Assembly: GCF_001461825.1 (NCBI RefSeq) | Contig: NZ_LLZC01000012.1 | Location: 836,717 to 900,716 of the forward strand | DNA length: 64,000 nucleotides | Source of the DNA: Bacillus velezensis | GTDB taxonomy: Bacteria > Bacillota > Bacilli > Bacillales > Bacillaceae | Direction of reading: 5' to 3' | Shown here: positions 35,622 to 45,942 of the stretch, one piece after another | How the letters are laid out: each line of letters starts with the position of its first letter | Position numbering within the stretch: the stretch's first letter is position 1 | Program-made: the position numbers and the translations under genes | The notes under the pieces: generated by a model | Seen by the model: the letters and a program-made list of their open reading frames with translations, nothing else | What the model was told of the DNA's origin: nothing | Database searches by the model: none

Positions 35622-38456
35622 ATGTTTCAAAATAATATGAAACAAAGAATGAATTGGGAAGATTTTTACGGACCGAACCTCGGCTACGCACTGGAGCTGT
35701 ACGACCAATATGCTGAAGATCCAGACAGCATTGATCCGGATCTGAAAGACATGTTTGACGAACTCGGCGCTCCGCCAAGCCAAATAAAAGAGGCATCGGG
35801 AACAAAGGAACAGGGACGCGTCACCGCAGATCTGATTCAAAAGATCGCAGCAGCAGTTAAACTTGCAGAAGATATTCGAACCTATGGCCATCTGAACGCT
35901 TCCGTCAATCCGCTCAGAAAGGATCCGAAAAAGAGCGAGCTCTTTCCGTTATCCGAGTACGGGCTTACAGAAGAAGAAATGAAAGCAATACCCGCGTCTG
36001 TCATCTGTAAAGACGCACCTGCCAATATAACAAACGGCTTAGAAGCCATCCAGCATTTACGCAATACCTATAAAAGAACCATCTCCTTCGAGTTTGACCA
36101 TGTGCATGATTTCGAAGAGCGCGCATGGATTACAAAAATGGTCGAATCCGGAGAACTGTTCCGGAAAAATTCACCGGAAAAACTGTCAGCCGTTTTAGAA
36201 AGACTGACGGAAGTAGAAGGATTTGAACAATTTTTACACCGGACATTCGTCGGTCAGAAGCGTTTCTCAATTGAGGGATTAGACGCGCTTGTGCCGGTTC
36301 TTGACGACATTATCGCCCAGTCTGTGAAAGCGGGCACAACCAATGTCAATATCGGGATGGCGCACAGAGGCCGTTTAAATGTGCTTGCGCATGTGCTCGG
36401 CAAACCGTATGAGATTATTTTCTCAGAATTCCAGCACGCGCCGAATAAAGACCTTGTGCCGTCTGAAGGATCGACCGGCATCAGCTACGGCTGGACGGGC
36501 GATGTAAAATATCACCTCGGTGCAGACAGACAGCTTCAGGATGCTGAAACCAAAAGCGCGCGGATTACGCTTGCAAATAACCCGAGCCACTTGGAATTCA
36601 TCAATCCGATTGTGGAAGGAAGCACGCGGGCGGCACAGGAAACAAGAACGCAAAAGGGGTACCCGGTTCAAGACGAAACAAAATCGCTCGCCATTTTAAT
36701 TCACGGTGACGCAGCGTTTCCGGGAGAAGGCATTGTCGCCGAGACGCTGAACTTAAGCTCTCTGAAAGGCTATCAGGTCGGCGGGGCCATTCATATCATC
36801 GCCAATAATATGATCGGCTTTACAACAGAAAGCGATGAATCACGGTCCACGAAATATGCCAGTGATTTGGCGAAGGGCTACGAAATCCCGATCGTTCACG
36901 TCAACGCGGATGATCCGGAAGCATGCCTGTCAGCCGTTAAATTTGCGGTTGAATACCGGAAGCGGTTCAATAAAGATTTCTTAATCGATTTAATCGGATA
37001 CAGACGGTACGGCCACAATGAAATGGATGAGCCGTCAACGACACAGCCGATGCTGTATGACGCCGTCAGAAAACACCCGACTGTCAAGCGGATCTTTGCG
37101 GAAAAACTCGTAAGTGAAGGACTGATCAGCGAGGAACAAGCGCAAAACATCGAAACGGCAGTGACAAAACGAATTGAAGACGCCTATAAAAAGGTGCCCG
37201 CCAAAAAAGAAGACGCCGTACGGGAAATTGAATTGCCGGAACCGGTGTCCAACGGTTTTCCAGACGTTGACACAGCCATTGATTTTGATGTTCTCCGCAA
37301 GCTGAACGGCGAACTTATCAACTGGCCGGAATCTTTTAACGTGTTCGGCAAGCTGAAAAGAATCCTGGAAAGACGTGCAAAAGCGTTTGATGATGACCGT
37401 AAAGTTGAATGGTCATTGGCTGAATCACTTGCGTTTGCTTCCATTTTGAAAGACGGCACGCCGATCCGGCTGACCGGACAGGATTCAGAGCGCGGAACGT
37501 TCGCTCAAAGAAACCTTGTGCTGCATGACAGCGAAACAGGAGAAGAATTTGTTGCCCTCCATCACTTAGACGACTGCGCTGCTTCATTTACGGTGCATAA
37601 CAGCCCGCTCTCTGAAGGATCGGTTCTCGGCTTTGAATATGGATACAACGTGTATTCGCCTGAAACGCTTGTGATGTGGGAGGCGCAGTACGGGGACTTT
37701 GCCAATGCGGCTCAAGTCTATTTTGATCAATTCATATCTGCAGGACGGGCAAAATGGGGACAAAAATCAGGCCTGGTCATGCTGCTGCCTCACGGTTACG
37801 AAGGGCAGGGCCCTGAACACTCCAGCGGCCGCGTCGAGCGGTTCCTGCAGCTGGCGGCGGAAAACAACTGGACGGTGGCCAACCTGACAAGTGCGGCTCA
37901 GTATTTCCACATTTTAAGAAGACAAGCGAAAATGCTGCTTCGTGAGGAAATCCGCCCGCTTGTGATCATGACGCCGAAGAGCCTGCTGCGCAACCCGAAT
38001 ACGGTATCTGAAGTGCAGGAACTGAGCGAAAGCCGATTCAAGCCTGTCTATGAGCAGTCCGGACTTTCCCATGCTTACGAAAAAGTGACTCGCGTCGTAT
38101 TATCAAGCGGAAAAGTGTCAATTGATATCAGCGATCACTTCAACAAAATGGAAGGCGATAAGGATTGGCTTCATATTGCCAGAATCGAACAGCTGTATCC
38201 GTTCCCGGCAAAAGATACGAAGGAGCTTTTCGCCAAACTGCCGAACCTGCAAGAGATCGTTTGGGTTCAGGAAGAGCCGCAGAACATGGGGGCATGGAGT
38301 TATATCAGCCCGTATCTGACGGAAATCGCGCCAAAAGGAGTAAATGTCCAATACATCGGCCGAAGAAGACGATCCAGTCCCGCAGAAGGAGATCCGACAG
38401 TCCACAAAAAAGAACAGGAACGCATTGTATCTGATAGCTTGACTCGCAAAAACTAA
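35622..38456 (+). CDS. odhA: 2-oxoglutarate dehydrogenase E1 component
   Basis: The 944-residue thiamine-diphosphate E1 subunit of the 2-oxoglutarate dehydrogenase complex, which decarboxylates 2-oxoglutarate in the TCA cycle. Landmarks: short N-terminal E2-contact helix ([20 protein letters not shown]), the ThDP region with [21 protein letters not shown] and [19 protein letters not shown], and the transketolase-like half with [14 protein letters not shown]. It is 15 bp upstream of odhB. The start is ATG with TTGGGGGT upstream. Confidence 0.97.
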   Translation: MFQNNMKQRMNWEDFYGPNLGYALELYDQYAEDPDSIDPDLKDMFDELGAPPSQIKEASGTKEQGRVTADLIQKIAAAVKLAEDIRTYGHLNASVNPLRKDPKKSELFPLSEYGLTEEEMKAIPASVICKDAPANITNGLEAIQHLRNTYKRTISFEFDHVHDFEERAWITKMVESGELFRKNSPEKLSAVLERLTEVEGFEQFLHRTFVGQKRFSIEGLDALVPVLDDIIAQSVKAGTTNVNIGMAHRGRLNVLAHVLGKPYEIIFSEFQHAPNKDLVPSEGSTGISYGWTGDVKYHLGADRQLQDAETKSARITLANNPSHLEFINPIVEGSTRAAQETRTQKGYPVQDETKSLAILIHGDAAFPGEGIVAETLNLSSLKGYQVGGAIHIIANNMIGFTTESDESRSTKYASDLAKGYEIPIVHVNADDPEACLSAVKFAVEYRKRFNKDFLIDLIGYRRYGHNEMDEPSTTQPMLYDAVRKHPTVKRIFAEKLVSEGLISEEQAQNIETAVTKRIEDAYKKVPAKKEDAVREIELPEPVSNGFPDVDTAIDFDVLRKLNGELINWPESFNVFGKLKRILERRAKAFDDDRKVEWSLAESLAFASILKDGTPIRLTGQDSERGTFAQRNLVLHDSETGEEFVALHHLDDCAASFTVHNSPLSEGSVLGFEYGYNVYSPETLVMWEAQYGDFANAAQVYFDQFISAGRAKWGQKSGLVMLLPHGYEGQGPEHSSGRVERFLQLAAENNWTVANLTSAAQYFHILRRQAKMLLREEIRPLVIMTPKSLLRNPNTVSEVQELSESRFKPVYEQSGLSHAYEKVTRVVLSSGKVSIDISDHFNKMEGDKDWLHIARIEQLYPFPAKDTKELFAKLPNLQEIVWVQEEPQNMGAWSYISPYLTEIAPKGVNVQYIGRRRRSSPAEGDPTVHKKEQERIVSDSLTRKN

Positions 38457-38471
38457 GGGGGAAATGTAAAA

Positions 38472-39719
38472 ATGGCGGAAATTAAGGTACCTGAATTAGC
38501 AGAATCAATCTCAGAAGGAACGATAGCCCAATGGTTAAAGCAGCCCGGTGATTATGTAGAACAGGGTGAGTACTTGCTTGAACTGGAGACGGACAAAGTA
38601 AATGTTGAATTGACAGCAGAAGAATCGGGTGTTCTAAAAGAGGTATTGAAAGATTCGGGTGATACCGTCCAAGTAGGAGAAATTATCGGTACCATTACAG
38701 AAGGCGCTGGCGAAAGTTCTGCACCCGCCCCTTCAGAAAGTGCTCCAGCCAATGAACAAACGAAAGAGGAAGCAAAAGCTGAACCTGCTGCACAAGAAGT
38801 CAGCCAGGAAGCACAATCAGAAGCGAAATCCAGAACGATAGCGTCTCCGGCTGCACGCAAGCTGGCAAGGGAAAAAGGGATTGATCTATCACAAATTCCG
38901 ACGGGGGACCCGCTCGGCCGCGTGCGCAAGCAAGATGTGGAAGCTTATGAAAAACCGGCTTCAAAACCTGCGGCACAGCCGAAACAGCAGGCTCAAAAAA
39001 CACAGCAAAGCTTTGACAAACCTGTCGAAGTGCAAAAAATGTCCCGCCGCAGACAGACGATCGCGAAACGATTGGTTGAAGTGCAGCAGACTTCTGCGAT
39101 GCTGACTACATTTAACGAAGTTGACATGACGGCCGTTATGAATCTAAGAAAACGCCGTAAAGACCAATTCCTTGAGCAAAACGATGTAAAACTCGGTTTC
39201 ATGTCGTTCTTTACAAAAGCCGTCGTGGCTGCATTGAAAAAATTCCCGCTCCTTAACGCTGAAATTCAAGGCGATGAGCTGATCGTGAAAAAATTCTATG
39301 ACATCGGTATCGCTGTCGCGGCTGAAGAAGGGCTTGTCGTCCCAGTCGTGCGTGACGCTGACCGCCTGACGTTTGCCGGCATTGAAAGAGAGATCGGCGA
39401 ACTTGCGAAAAAAGCGCGAAACAATAAATTAACATTAGGTGAGCTGCAAGGAGGCTCCTTCACGATCACAAACGGAGGTACATTCGGATCGCTTATGTCA
39501 ACACCGATCCTAAACAGCCCTCAGGTTGGGATCTTAGGTATGCACAAAATTCAGCTGCGCCCAGTAGCGATTGATGCGGAGCGCTCTGAAAACCGTCCGA
39601 TGATGTACATCGCTTTATCATATGATCACAGAATTGTAGATGGTAAAGAAGCGGTCGGATTCCTCGTCACCATTAAAAACCTGCTTGAAGATCCGGAACA
39701 GCTGTTGCTGGAAGGATAA
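38472..39719 (+). CDS. odhB: dihydrolipoyl succinyltransferase, E2 of 2-oxoglutarate dehydrogenase
   Basis: A 415-residue E2 core. One lipoyl domain at the N-terminus with the lipoylated Lys42 ([10 protein letters not shown]), an Ala/Pro/Glu linker (about 80-115), an E1/E3-binding domain ([18 protein letters not shown], about 118-152), a second linker, and the catalytic domain with DHRIVDG near residue 386. It transfers succinyl from lipoamide to CoA. The operon ends at the following terminator; E3 is encoded elsewhere. Confidence 0.97.
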   Translation: MAEIKVPELAESISEGTIAQWLKQPGDYVEQGEYLLELETDKVNVELTAEESGVLKEVLKDSGDTVQVGEIIGTITEGAGESSAPAPSESAPANEQTKEEAKAEPAAQEVSQEAQSEAKSRTIASPAARKLAREKGIDLSQIPTGDPLGRVRKQDVEAYEKPASKPAAQPKQQAQKTQQSFDKPVEVQKMSRRRQTIAKRLVEVQQTSAMLTTFNEVDMTAVMNLRKRRKDQFLEQNDVKLGFMSFFTKAVVAALKKFPLLNAEIQGDELIVKKFYDIGIAVAAEEGLVVPVVRDADRLTFAGIEREIGELAKKARNNKLTLGELQGGSFTITNGGTFGSLMSTPILNSPQVGILGMHKIQLRPVAIDAERSENRPMMYIALSYDHRIVDGKEAVGFLVTIKNLLEDPEQLLLEG

Positions 39720-39731
39720 TTTGAGACAGAC

Positions 39732-39769
39732 AAAAAGTACACTGCCCTTACAAGCAGTGTACTTTTTTT
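39732..39769 (+). terminator. terminator after odhB
   Basis: AAAAAGTACACTGC / GCAGTGTACTTTTTTT hairpin, a strong intrinsic terminator. Confidence 0.9.
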
Positions 39770-39792
39770 ATTGAGAGAAGGGGAGAATTTAT

Positions 39793-40539
39793 ATGCAAAG
39801 CTGTTATCCGCTTGAGATCGAATTTGAATATAATGAAGAATTGCATTCTATCACTCCGGTTCTTCTGCAAGACGAACATGACACGATATTAATAGACTGC
39901 GGATATCCCGGTTTTACAAACCATCTTCAACATGCTGCCGCCCGGCATGGAATGTCGCTTCATTCATTGACAAAAATTATTGTAACGCATCACGACATAG
40001 ACCATATCGGCTCACTCGCTGCATTATACCGTTTGCATCCGGATGTCAGCGTGACAGCACATGAGCGTGAAGCGCCGTATATTGATGGCTCTAAAAAATC
40101 TTTACGGCTTGAGCAGGCTGAATCAACGTTTTGTTCATTGCCAGAGGATGCAAAGCCTTATGCAAAACAGTTCATCCGCTCGCTTCAATCAGTCGAATCG
40201 GCTCCAGTTCACCGGACAGTTACTGACGGCGAGCTGCTGCCTTGGTGCGGAGGCATTCGCGTTGTAGCCACGCCGGGTCATACACCCGGCCATATCAGTC
40301 TTTATCTGCCTGCCGAAAAAACAATGGTCACAGGTGATGCGGTCGTCATTGAAGACGGAAAGCTGAACCTTGCTAATCCTAGCTATACGTTACATATGGA
40401 TGATGCGGTCCGTTCTGTGCGGCGGCTGCTCGATTACGATATCCGCCAATTGATTTGTTATCATGGAGGTCTATTTCAGGGGGATGTGAAAAAAGCGCTT
40501 TTGCGTCTGTTTCGTGATTTGCAGAATAAAAAAGGATAG
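39793..40539 (+). CDS. metallo-beta-lactamase-fold hydrolase
   Basis: A 248-residue MBL-fold enzyme. The metal motif is THHDIDHIG, in which the second His of HxHxDH is replaced by Asp, a variant common in Bacillus MBL hydrolases; the later GHTPGH, TGDAV and final His (CYHGG) complete the site. ATG is behind GAAGGGGAG. It sits between odhB and yocS, a position I do not recall being occupied in B. subtilis 168. Substrate unknown; lactone or thioester hydrolysis is possible. Confidence 0.78.
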   Translation: MQSCYPLEIEFEYNEELHSITPVLLQDEHDTILIDCGYPGFTNHLQHAAARHGMSLHSLTKIIVTHHDIDHIGSLAALYRLHPDVSVTAHEREAPYIDGSKKSLRLEQAESTFCSLPEDAKPYAKQFIRSLQSVESAPVHRTVTDGELLPWCGGIRVVATPGHTPGHISLYLPAEKTMVTGDAVVIEDGKLNLANPSYTLHMDDAVRSVRRLLDYDIRQLICYHGGLFQGDVKKALLRLFRDLQNKKG

Positions 40540-40563
40540 GAGCGGCCAGTCTATCCTATCCTT
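40528..40563 (-). terminator. terminator for yocS (minus strand)
   Basis: AAGGATAGG / CCTATCCTT hairpin, with TTTTTTATTC on the minus strand; it overlaps the stop of the facing MBL gene. Confidence 0.75.
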
Positions 40564-40569
40564 GTTCAG

Positions 40570-41541
40570 TTATGAAAACGGAATCTTTGCCGTTTCTTCT
40601 ACCTCGGCGCTGTTTTTCTCTTTTTTCTTAGACCAGTAGGTGGCAAGAACAGACCCCGACAGATTGTGCCATATGCTGAAAATTGCGCTCGGCACGGCTG
40701 ACAAAGGGGAGAAATGCGCTGTCGCAAGCGCTGCGCCCAGTCCGGAGTTTTGCATTCCGACTTCGATCGCAATCGCTTTTTGTGAAGCATAATCCATTTT
40801 GAACAGCTTTGCAGTCAGGAATCCTAACAAATATCCGATTCCGTTATGTAAGATGACGACAGACACAATCAGCAGTCCTGATTGAAGCAGATGCTCACGA
40901 TTTACGCTGACGACAGAGGATACAATCGCTACGATGCCGATTACCGACACGAGAGGAAGCGCGTGCACGGCTTGTCCGACCTGTTTTTTGAAGAACAGCT
41001 TCACAATCACCCCGAGGACGATCGGCAAAAGCACGGCTTGCATAATGGAAACAAACAGTGAACCGAAAGAAACGGGGAGCCACTCTTTCGCAAACAGCAT
41101 AATAAGTGCCGGCGTTACAATAGGAGCAAGCAATGTTGAGATCGTGGTGACCGCAACAGAAAGCGCCGTATTGCCTTTCGCCAAAAACGTCATGACGTTT
41201 GATGCCGTACCGCCCGGACAGCATCCGACCAGAATGACGCCCGCGGCGATTTCTGCGGGGAGGCGGAGCCCGATTGATAAACAGAAAGCCGTAAGCGGCA
41301 TAATCGTAAACTGGGCAGCGACTCCGATCACGACATGCCAAGGCTTTCTGATTAATTCTTTAAAATCGTCTGCTTGAAGAGTAAGCCCCATCCCAAACAT
41401 AATAATACCAAGGAAAATCGTCATATAAGAACTGATCCAAGAAAACAAATCAGGGCAGGCGAATCCTAAACCGGCAAAGACGATAACCCACAAGCCAAAG
41501 GTTTGGCCCGCAAACCCGCTTGTTTTTTTCAGCCATTCCAT
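40570..41541 (-). CDS. yocS: bile acid:sodium symporter-family transporter YocS
   Basis: A 323-residue, ten-helix BASS-family carrier (FLGIIMFGMGLTLQADDFKELI and the GGTASNVMTFLAKGN crossing motif near residue 120). BASS proteins move organic anions such as pantoate, pyruvate or sterol acids with Na+; the substrate here is unknown. ATG 41541 is 9 nt from AAGGAG; an in-frame ATG 24 bases upstream overlaps that site and is rejected. It has its own promoter, divergent from yocR. Confidence 0.85.
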   Translation of the reverse strand: MEWLKKTSGFAGQTFGLWVIVFAGLGFACPDLFSWISSYMTIFLGIIMFGMGLTLQADDFKELIRKPWHVVIGVAAQFTIMPLTAFCLSIGLRLPAEIAAGVILVGCCPGGTASNVMTFLAKGNTALSVAVTTISTLLAPIVTPALIMLFAKEWLPVSFGSLFVSIMQAVLLPIVLGVIVKLFFKKQVGQAVHALPLVSVIGIVAIVSSVVSVNREHLLQSGLLIVSVVILHNGIGYLLGFLTAKLFKMDYASQKAIAIEVGMQNSGLGAALATAHFSPLSAVPSAIFSIWHNLSGSVLATYWSKKKEKNSAEVEETAKIPFS

Positions 41542-41604
41542 AAACACAGCTCCTTTTACATTCAATCAATCAGTCAGAAAATATGACTGACTTTTCTGTA
41601 TTCC

Positions 41605-41632
41605 ATTATAAATAATTTTCTGAATAATTCAA
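41605..41632 (-). promoter_or_regulatory. yocS promoter
   Basis: On the minus strand TTGAAT (41632-41627), 16 bp, TATAAT (41610-41605). Confidence 0.65.
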
Positions 41633-41680
41633 TATTAAATATAAGTTTTCAATAAAATTATTATGTAAACTAACATCTTC

Positions 41681-41709
41681 TTGACTATTCAGACATATAT
41701 TCTTACAAT
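41681..41709 (+). promoter_or_regulatory. yocR promoter
   Basis: TTGACT (41681-41686), exactly 17 bp, TACAAT (41704-41709), 35 bp before the yocR start. Confidence 0.7.
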
Positions 41710-41744
41710 TGATTTTTATACTGAAATGAATTGGGAGTGCTGAA

Positions 41745-43082
41745 GTGAAAGAAGCTAATCAATGGTCATCTAAGCTGGGATTTATTTTAGCTACGGCCGG
41801 CTCTGCAATCGGGCTCGGCGCAATATGGAAGTTCCCTTACGTAGCGGGAACCAGCGGAGGCGGCGCTTTTCTGCTTGTTTTTATTTTATTTACTGTTTTA
41901 ATCGGACTGCCGCTTTTGCTTGCTGAATTTATTATCGGCAGAAAAACACAAAAAAACGCCGTTGAATCCTATAAGGCGCTCGCGCCGGGGAAAAAGTGGC
42001 ACTGGATCGGATATCTCGGAATCATTACGTGTTTTATTCTATTATCCTTCTACAGCGTAGTGGGGGGATGGATATTAATCTACATTATAAAAGGCTTTAC
42101 AGGCGGTTTATCGCTTTCTTCGGGATTTGATACGTTATTTATCGATACCATTTCAAACCCTTATGCAGCCGTTTTCGGCCAGCTGCTGTTTATCGTGCTG
42201 ACGATTTTAGTTGTGGCAAAAGGGGTGAGCAGCGGCATCGAAAAGGTAAGCCAGGTGCTGATGCCGGCTCTGTTTATTCTGTTTATTCTTTTAATGATCC
42301 GCTCCGTTACGCTGCATGATGCAGCGAAGGGATTAAAATTCTTCTTCATGCCTGATTTTGGCGCGATGGATGCCAATACCATTTTATATGCGATGGGACA
42401 ATCATTTTTCTCGTTAAGCGTCGGAGTGTCCGTAATGGTTACATACAGCGCATATTTAGAAAAAGAAGAAAATATTGTTCAATCCGCCGTATCGGTGACG
42501 GTATTAAATGTCCTTGTTGCTGTGATGGCGGGAGTGGCGATTTTTCCGGCGGTGTTTGCATTCGGCCTCAAGCCGGATCAAGGCCCGCAGCTTTTATTTA
42601 ACGTGCTGCCGACTGTCTTTAACCAAATGCCGTTGGGCATCGTGTTTTTACTCGCCTTTTTGCTGCTGTTTTTATTTGCGACGCTGACATCGGCTTTTTC
42701 AATGCTTGAAATTTTAGTTGCTGTTTTGTCAAAAGGCGATTCGGCAAAACGGAAGCGGTATGCATGGATCGGGGGACTTGCTATATTTATTGTCGGGGTC
42801 CCTTCGGCGCTGTCGTACGGAATTTTGAGTGATGTTTCTATTTTTCACCGCAGTATTTTTGACGCTGCGGATTTTCTGGTCAGCAATGTCTTAATGCCGC
42901 TGGGCGCGCTTTTAATTGCCGTTTTCGTACCGCTGAAAATTCCGAAACAGATGTTGTTTGACGAACTGAAAAGCGGTTCCGGTATAAAACGAAAATGGTT
43001 TGCAGTCTGGCTCCTATTAATCCGTTATGTGGCTCCTGTAGCCATTATTATCGTTTTTCTGCACGTGCTTGGTATTTTTTAA
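41745..43082 (+). CDS. yocR: neurotransmitter:sodium symporter-family protein YocR
   Basis: A 445-residue, LeuT-fold transporter with about 11-12 helices. The NSS signature is at the N-terminus ([26 protein letters not shown]), where the unwound helix 1 binds Na+ and an amino acid. Bacterial NSS proteins import amino acids such as Leu, Trp or Tyr; the substrate here is unknown. The start is GTG at 41745 behind TTGGGAGTG. It ends at a strong terminator. Confidence 0.88.
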   Translation: MKEANQWSSKLGFILATAGSAIGLGAIWKFPYVAGTSGGGAFLLVFILFTVLIGLPLLLAEFIIGRKTQKNAVESYKALAPGKKWHWIGYLGIITCFILLSFYSVVGGWILIYIIKGFTGGLSLSSGFDTLFIDTISNPYAAVFGQLLFIVLTILVVAKGVSSGIEKVSQVLMPALFILFILLMIRSVTLHDAAKGLKFFFMPDFGAMDANTILYAMGQSFFSLSVGVSVMVTYSAYLEKEENIVQSAVSVTVLNVLVAVMAGVAIFPAVFAFGLKPDQGPQLLFNVLPTVFNQMPLGIVFLLAFLLLFLFATLTSAFSMLEILVAVLSKGDSAKRKRYAWIGGLAIFIVGVPSALSYGILSDVSIFHRSIFDAADFLVSNVLMPLGALLIAVFVPLKIPKQMLFDELKSGSGIKRKWFAVWLLLIRYVAPVAIIIVFLHVLGIF

Positions 43083-43095
43083 ACCAAAAGAAGCA

Positions 43096-43123
43096 CGCCC
43101 CCGTTCAAGACGGGGGCTTTTTT
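43096..43123. terminator. terminator between yocR and sodF
   Basis: GCCCCCG / CGGGGGC hairpin followed by six T on the plus strand; the GC-rich stem also separates the facing sodF. Confidence 0.88.
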
Positions 43124-43967
43124 AATAAAGCGGCCATATCACGCGGTGCGCTTGCTCGAACCGTTTCTCCGCCTCCCGCCAATCAACGACATTCCACCAT
43201 TGATCCACGTAAGCCGCGCGGTCGTTTTTATATTGTAAATAATAAGCGTGTTCCCACACATCCAGCGGAAGCAAAGGAATGACGTCCCACTGGCTGTAGA
43301 GCTGATGCTTCTCAGCGGCCAAAATCTCCAGCCGCCCGGCGCGCGGCGCCCAGACTAGGATAGCCCAGCCGACTCCTTCGACTTTTTTCGCCGCTTGAGA
43401 AAATTGCTCTTTAAAAGCGGAATAGCTTCCGAATGACACATCAATCATTTGAAAGAGTGCACCCGTCGGCCGTCTTTTTCCGTTTGGATTCATCGAAAAC
43501 CAGAAAATACTGTGCAAATAATGGCCCGCGCCGTGAAACGCCAATTGCCGCTCCCAATGTGCCACTAAGTCGTACTGTTTCGTCTGTCTCGCTTTTTTGA
43601 GCTCCAGTTCTGCTTTATTCAGACCGTCAACATAGCTCTGATGGTGTTTGGTATGGTGGAGTTTCATAATCTCTCTTGAAATATACGGTTCCAGTGCGGA
43701 ATAACTGTAAGGCAGTTTAGGGAGGACATGCTTGCCGATCGGCACATAGGCTCTGCGCTCATCCGGCTCTTCGGGTTCAGTAATGTCCCGGTAAAGTGCT
43801 GATGCCTGTTCGTACCATTCCGCCTCCGTTAATCCATCATCCTGAAGGGTGTGAAAAATCCGGTCGATTTGTGCCGCGAAGCGATCGAACCGACCTTGTT
43901 GAATGACTTGTTCCTTCAAGGTTTCACACCAATTCAGCATCTCGGTTTGATAAGCGTGCCGTTTCAT
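43122..43967 (-). CDS. sodF: iron/manganese superoxide dismutase SodF
   Basis: A 281-residue Fe/Mn SOD with an 80-residue N-terminal extension (LNWCETLKEQVIQQGRFDRF) that ordinary SodA lacks. Metal ligands are visible: His in MKLHHTKHHQSYVDGLN, His in FHGAGHYLHSIFW, and Asp and His in LDVWEHAYYLQYKND. It detoxifies superoxide in the cytoplasm. Its ATG overlaps the sqhC TGA as ATGA, so both are one operon. Sequence alone does not settle the metal preference. Confidence 0.9.
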   Translation of the reverse strand: MKRHAYQTEMLNWCETLKEQVIQQGRFDRFAAQIDRIFHTLQDDGLTEAEWYEQASALYRDITEPEEPDERRAYVPIGKHVLPKLPYSYSALEPYISREIMKLHHTKHHQSYVDGLNKAELELKKARQTKQYDLVAHWERQLAFHGAGHYLHSIFWFSMNPNGKRRPTGALFQMIDVSFGSYSAFKEQFSQAAKKVEGVGWAILVWAPRAGRLEILAAEKHQLYSQWDVIPLLPLDVWEHAYYLQYKNDRAAYVDQWWNVVDWREAEKRFEQAHRVIWPLY

Positions 43968-45847
43968 TTTTCTTCCTCCTTTTCACTCATTTTCATAAAA
44001 GTGCTGAGCGCAAGCAAAGAAAACACATACGGGTAGCTGTGATATCTGATGTAAAACTGTTTCGGCAGGCCGATTCCAGTCGGATAGCTGAAAGCGGCTC
44101 CTTCGTAATGCCGGTTTTCAATAAGAAAAGATATGCCTTTTGTGACGGCTTGATGATGAGGTTTTTCGTATTGCAGCAAAGCTTCGGCCGCCCAAGCCGT
44201 CTGTATAAGCGTCCCGTAAGAAAGCGGAACATAGGTTTTCTCTTCTGCACTTTTACAGGATTCCCCCCAGCTTCCGTCCTCGTTTTGAATGGACTTCAGC
44301 CAGCGGATCGCTTTTTTTACGGCCGGGTGGTTTTGGCTCACGCCGCAAGCCTTCATCCCTGTCAGCGCCGCCCATGTGCCGTAAATATAGCAGACACCCC
44401 ATCTGCCGTACCACGATCCGTCCTCTTCTTGATGGCGGATCAGCCATTGGACGGCTTTTTCAATCTGAGGGTGATCAGAAGAAAGCCCCGCTTCTCCTAA
44501 ACAGTGCAGCACCCGTCCGGTTAAGTCGCTTGTTGAAGGATCGATGGCAGCTTCCTCAGCCGATTCCAGCGGCAGCAGGCGGACCAGCGGATGATTGACA
44601 TTTTTCTCAAAAGCAGAGAAGCCGCCGTCACTGTTTTGCATGGACAAAAGCCAGCTCAGTCCGCGTTCCCATGAGGCGGGATAAAGTTTTCGCGGAATGG
44701 CTTTGAGCACTGCGGCTGTGTCATCACAATCAGGATTATTTGTATTAATGTTTGAAAAACCCCATCCTCCCGGTTCAGCATGCGGGTTGTGAACGGCCCA
44801 ATCAGCGACTTTCGTCTGCTGCCGTTCACGCAGAAACCGGGCGGCGCTGGTTATCATCTGATCGTTATCTGGGATGCCGCTTTTCATAAGCGCATAGCTG
44901 AGAAGCGCCGTATCCCAAACGGTCGACGTTGAATTTTCCAGGTACGGTATATTGCCGCAAGACGTGAGCAGAGCTTTCGTGCCGGCAAGCGCTTTTCTGA
45001 TAACGGGGGAGTGGCGCGATACACCGAGAGCGAGCAGGCCGTACACCATAAAAATAGTGGCGCTCGCATAGCTGTATAATGTGCCGTCTTCTTCAATCCG
45101 GTCAAGCATATACGTTTTGGCCGTACGCAGACCGAGCTGGTGAAAAGCGGCAGGAATCTGCAAAAGCCGCTTCCAGTGCGCGAAAAGAGAAGAGAGGTCT
45201 CTGTTCTCATCCTGATCGGAACGAAGCCATGTAAACGGATTTTTAGTCATATGCCGATCTAAATGCGCGAGAGACGGAACGTTGGGATTTTTCAGCGAAA
45301 ATCTTTTGTTAAGCGTCACGGCCATCGGTACAAAATGAATACGGGCGTATGTACTGAACTGGTAAAAATGCAGCGGGAAGGATGGGGGAATGACTAAGAA
45401 AGATAATGGCAGATGCAGCGCGGGCCATGGATAAAGGCCGTTTGCCGCAAGCATCCACTTTGTCATGAAGTGTACGTTGCGCAAGCCGCCATTTGAGATG
45501 ATAAAGCGTTCGGCCTGAATCATATGCGCCTCAGAACGGCTATATAAACCGGAAGCCAGCAAGCCGGCATAGCCCTGTACAGTGGCGGTCACATTTCCTT
45601 TCCGGTCATCAGGATAGTTGGCAAAAGTTCCGTCCGGGCGCTGTTTAGCGCGAATGCCTTCTGCAAGCTCAGCGATCAGTTCTTTATCATTGTCTCCAAG
45701 AGAAGTGAGGAGGAGGATCAGAAAGGCGTTTGTCAAAATCGGTCCTTCAAAACAAAATGACCATGAGCCGTCCGCATTTTGCGTTTCTCTTAATAGGGAG
45801 ATGGTTTTCTTTTGGCGGCTTCTGACGTTTTCATGAATTGTGCTCAC
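43964..45847 (-). CDS. sqhC: terpene cyclase SqhC (sesquarterpene / squalene-hopene type)
   Basis: A 627-residue class II triterpene cyclase. The catalytic acid motif DxDD is seen as DCDDTA, and several QW repeats are present (QNADGSWSF, QNSDGGFSAF, QEEDGSWYGRWG, QNEDGSWGES). In B. subtilis the enzyme cyclises tetraprenyl-beta-curcumene to baciterpenol (C35 sporulenes in spores). The start is GTG at 45847 behind GAAGGAG. Coupling to sodF suggests a link between spore-membrane terpenoids and oxidative protection. Confidence 0.9.
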   Translation of the reverse strand: MSTIHENVRSRQKKTISLLRETQNADGSWSFCFEGPILTNAFLILLLTSLGDNDKELIAELAEGIRAKQRPDGTFANYPDDRKGNVTATVQGYAGLLASGLYSRSEAHMIQAERFIISNGGLRNVHFMTKWMLAANGLYPWPALHLPLSFLVIPPSFPLHFYQFSTYARIHFVPMAVTLNKRFSLKNPNVPSLAHLDRHMTKNPFTWLRSDQDENRDLSSLFAHWKRLLQIPAAFHQLGLRTAKTYMLDRIEEDGTLYSYASATIFMVYGLLALGVSRHSPVIRKALAGTKALLTSCGNIPYLENSTSTVWDTALLSYALMKSGIPDNDQMITSAARFLRERQQTKVADWAVHNPHAEPGGWGFSNINTNNPDCDDTAAVLKAIPRKLYPASWERGLSWLLSMQNSDGGFSAFEKNVNHPLVRLLPLESAEEAAIDPSTSDLTGRVLHCLGEAGLSSDHPQIEKAVQWLIRHQEEDGSWYGRWGVCYIYGTWAALTGMKACGVSQNHPAVKKAIRWLKSIQNEDGSWGESCKSAEEKTYVPLSYGTLIQTAWAAEALLQYEKPHHQAVTKGISFLIENRHYEGAAFSYPTGIGLPKQFYIRYHSYPYVFSLLALSTFMKMSEKEEEK

Positions 45848-45897
45848 ACTCGCTCAACTCCTTCAGAAGCATATATATTCATATGTAAAAGGCCGCA

Positions 45898-45934
45898 TGA
45901 CAAAAGAAAGAAACTGCTGACAGGCAGCAGTTTC
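45898..45934 (-). terminator. terminator after dhaS
   Basis: AAACTGCTG / CAGCAGTTT hairpin with CTTTCTTTTG on the minus strand. Confidence 0.7.
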
Positions 45935-45942
45935 TTGTTTGA

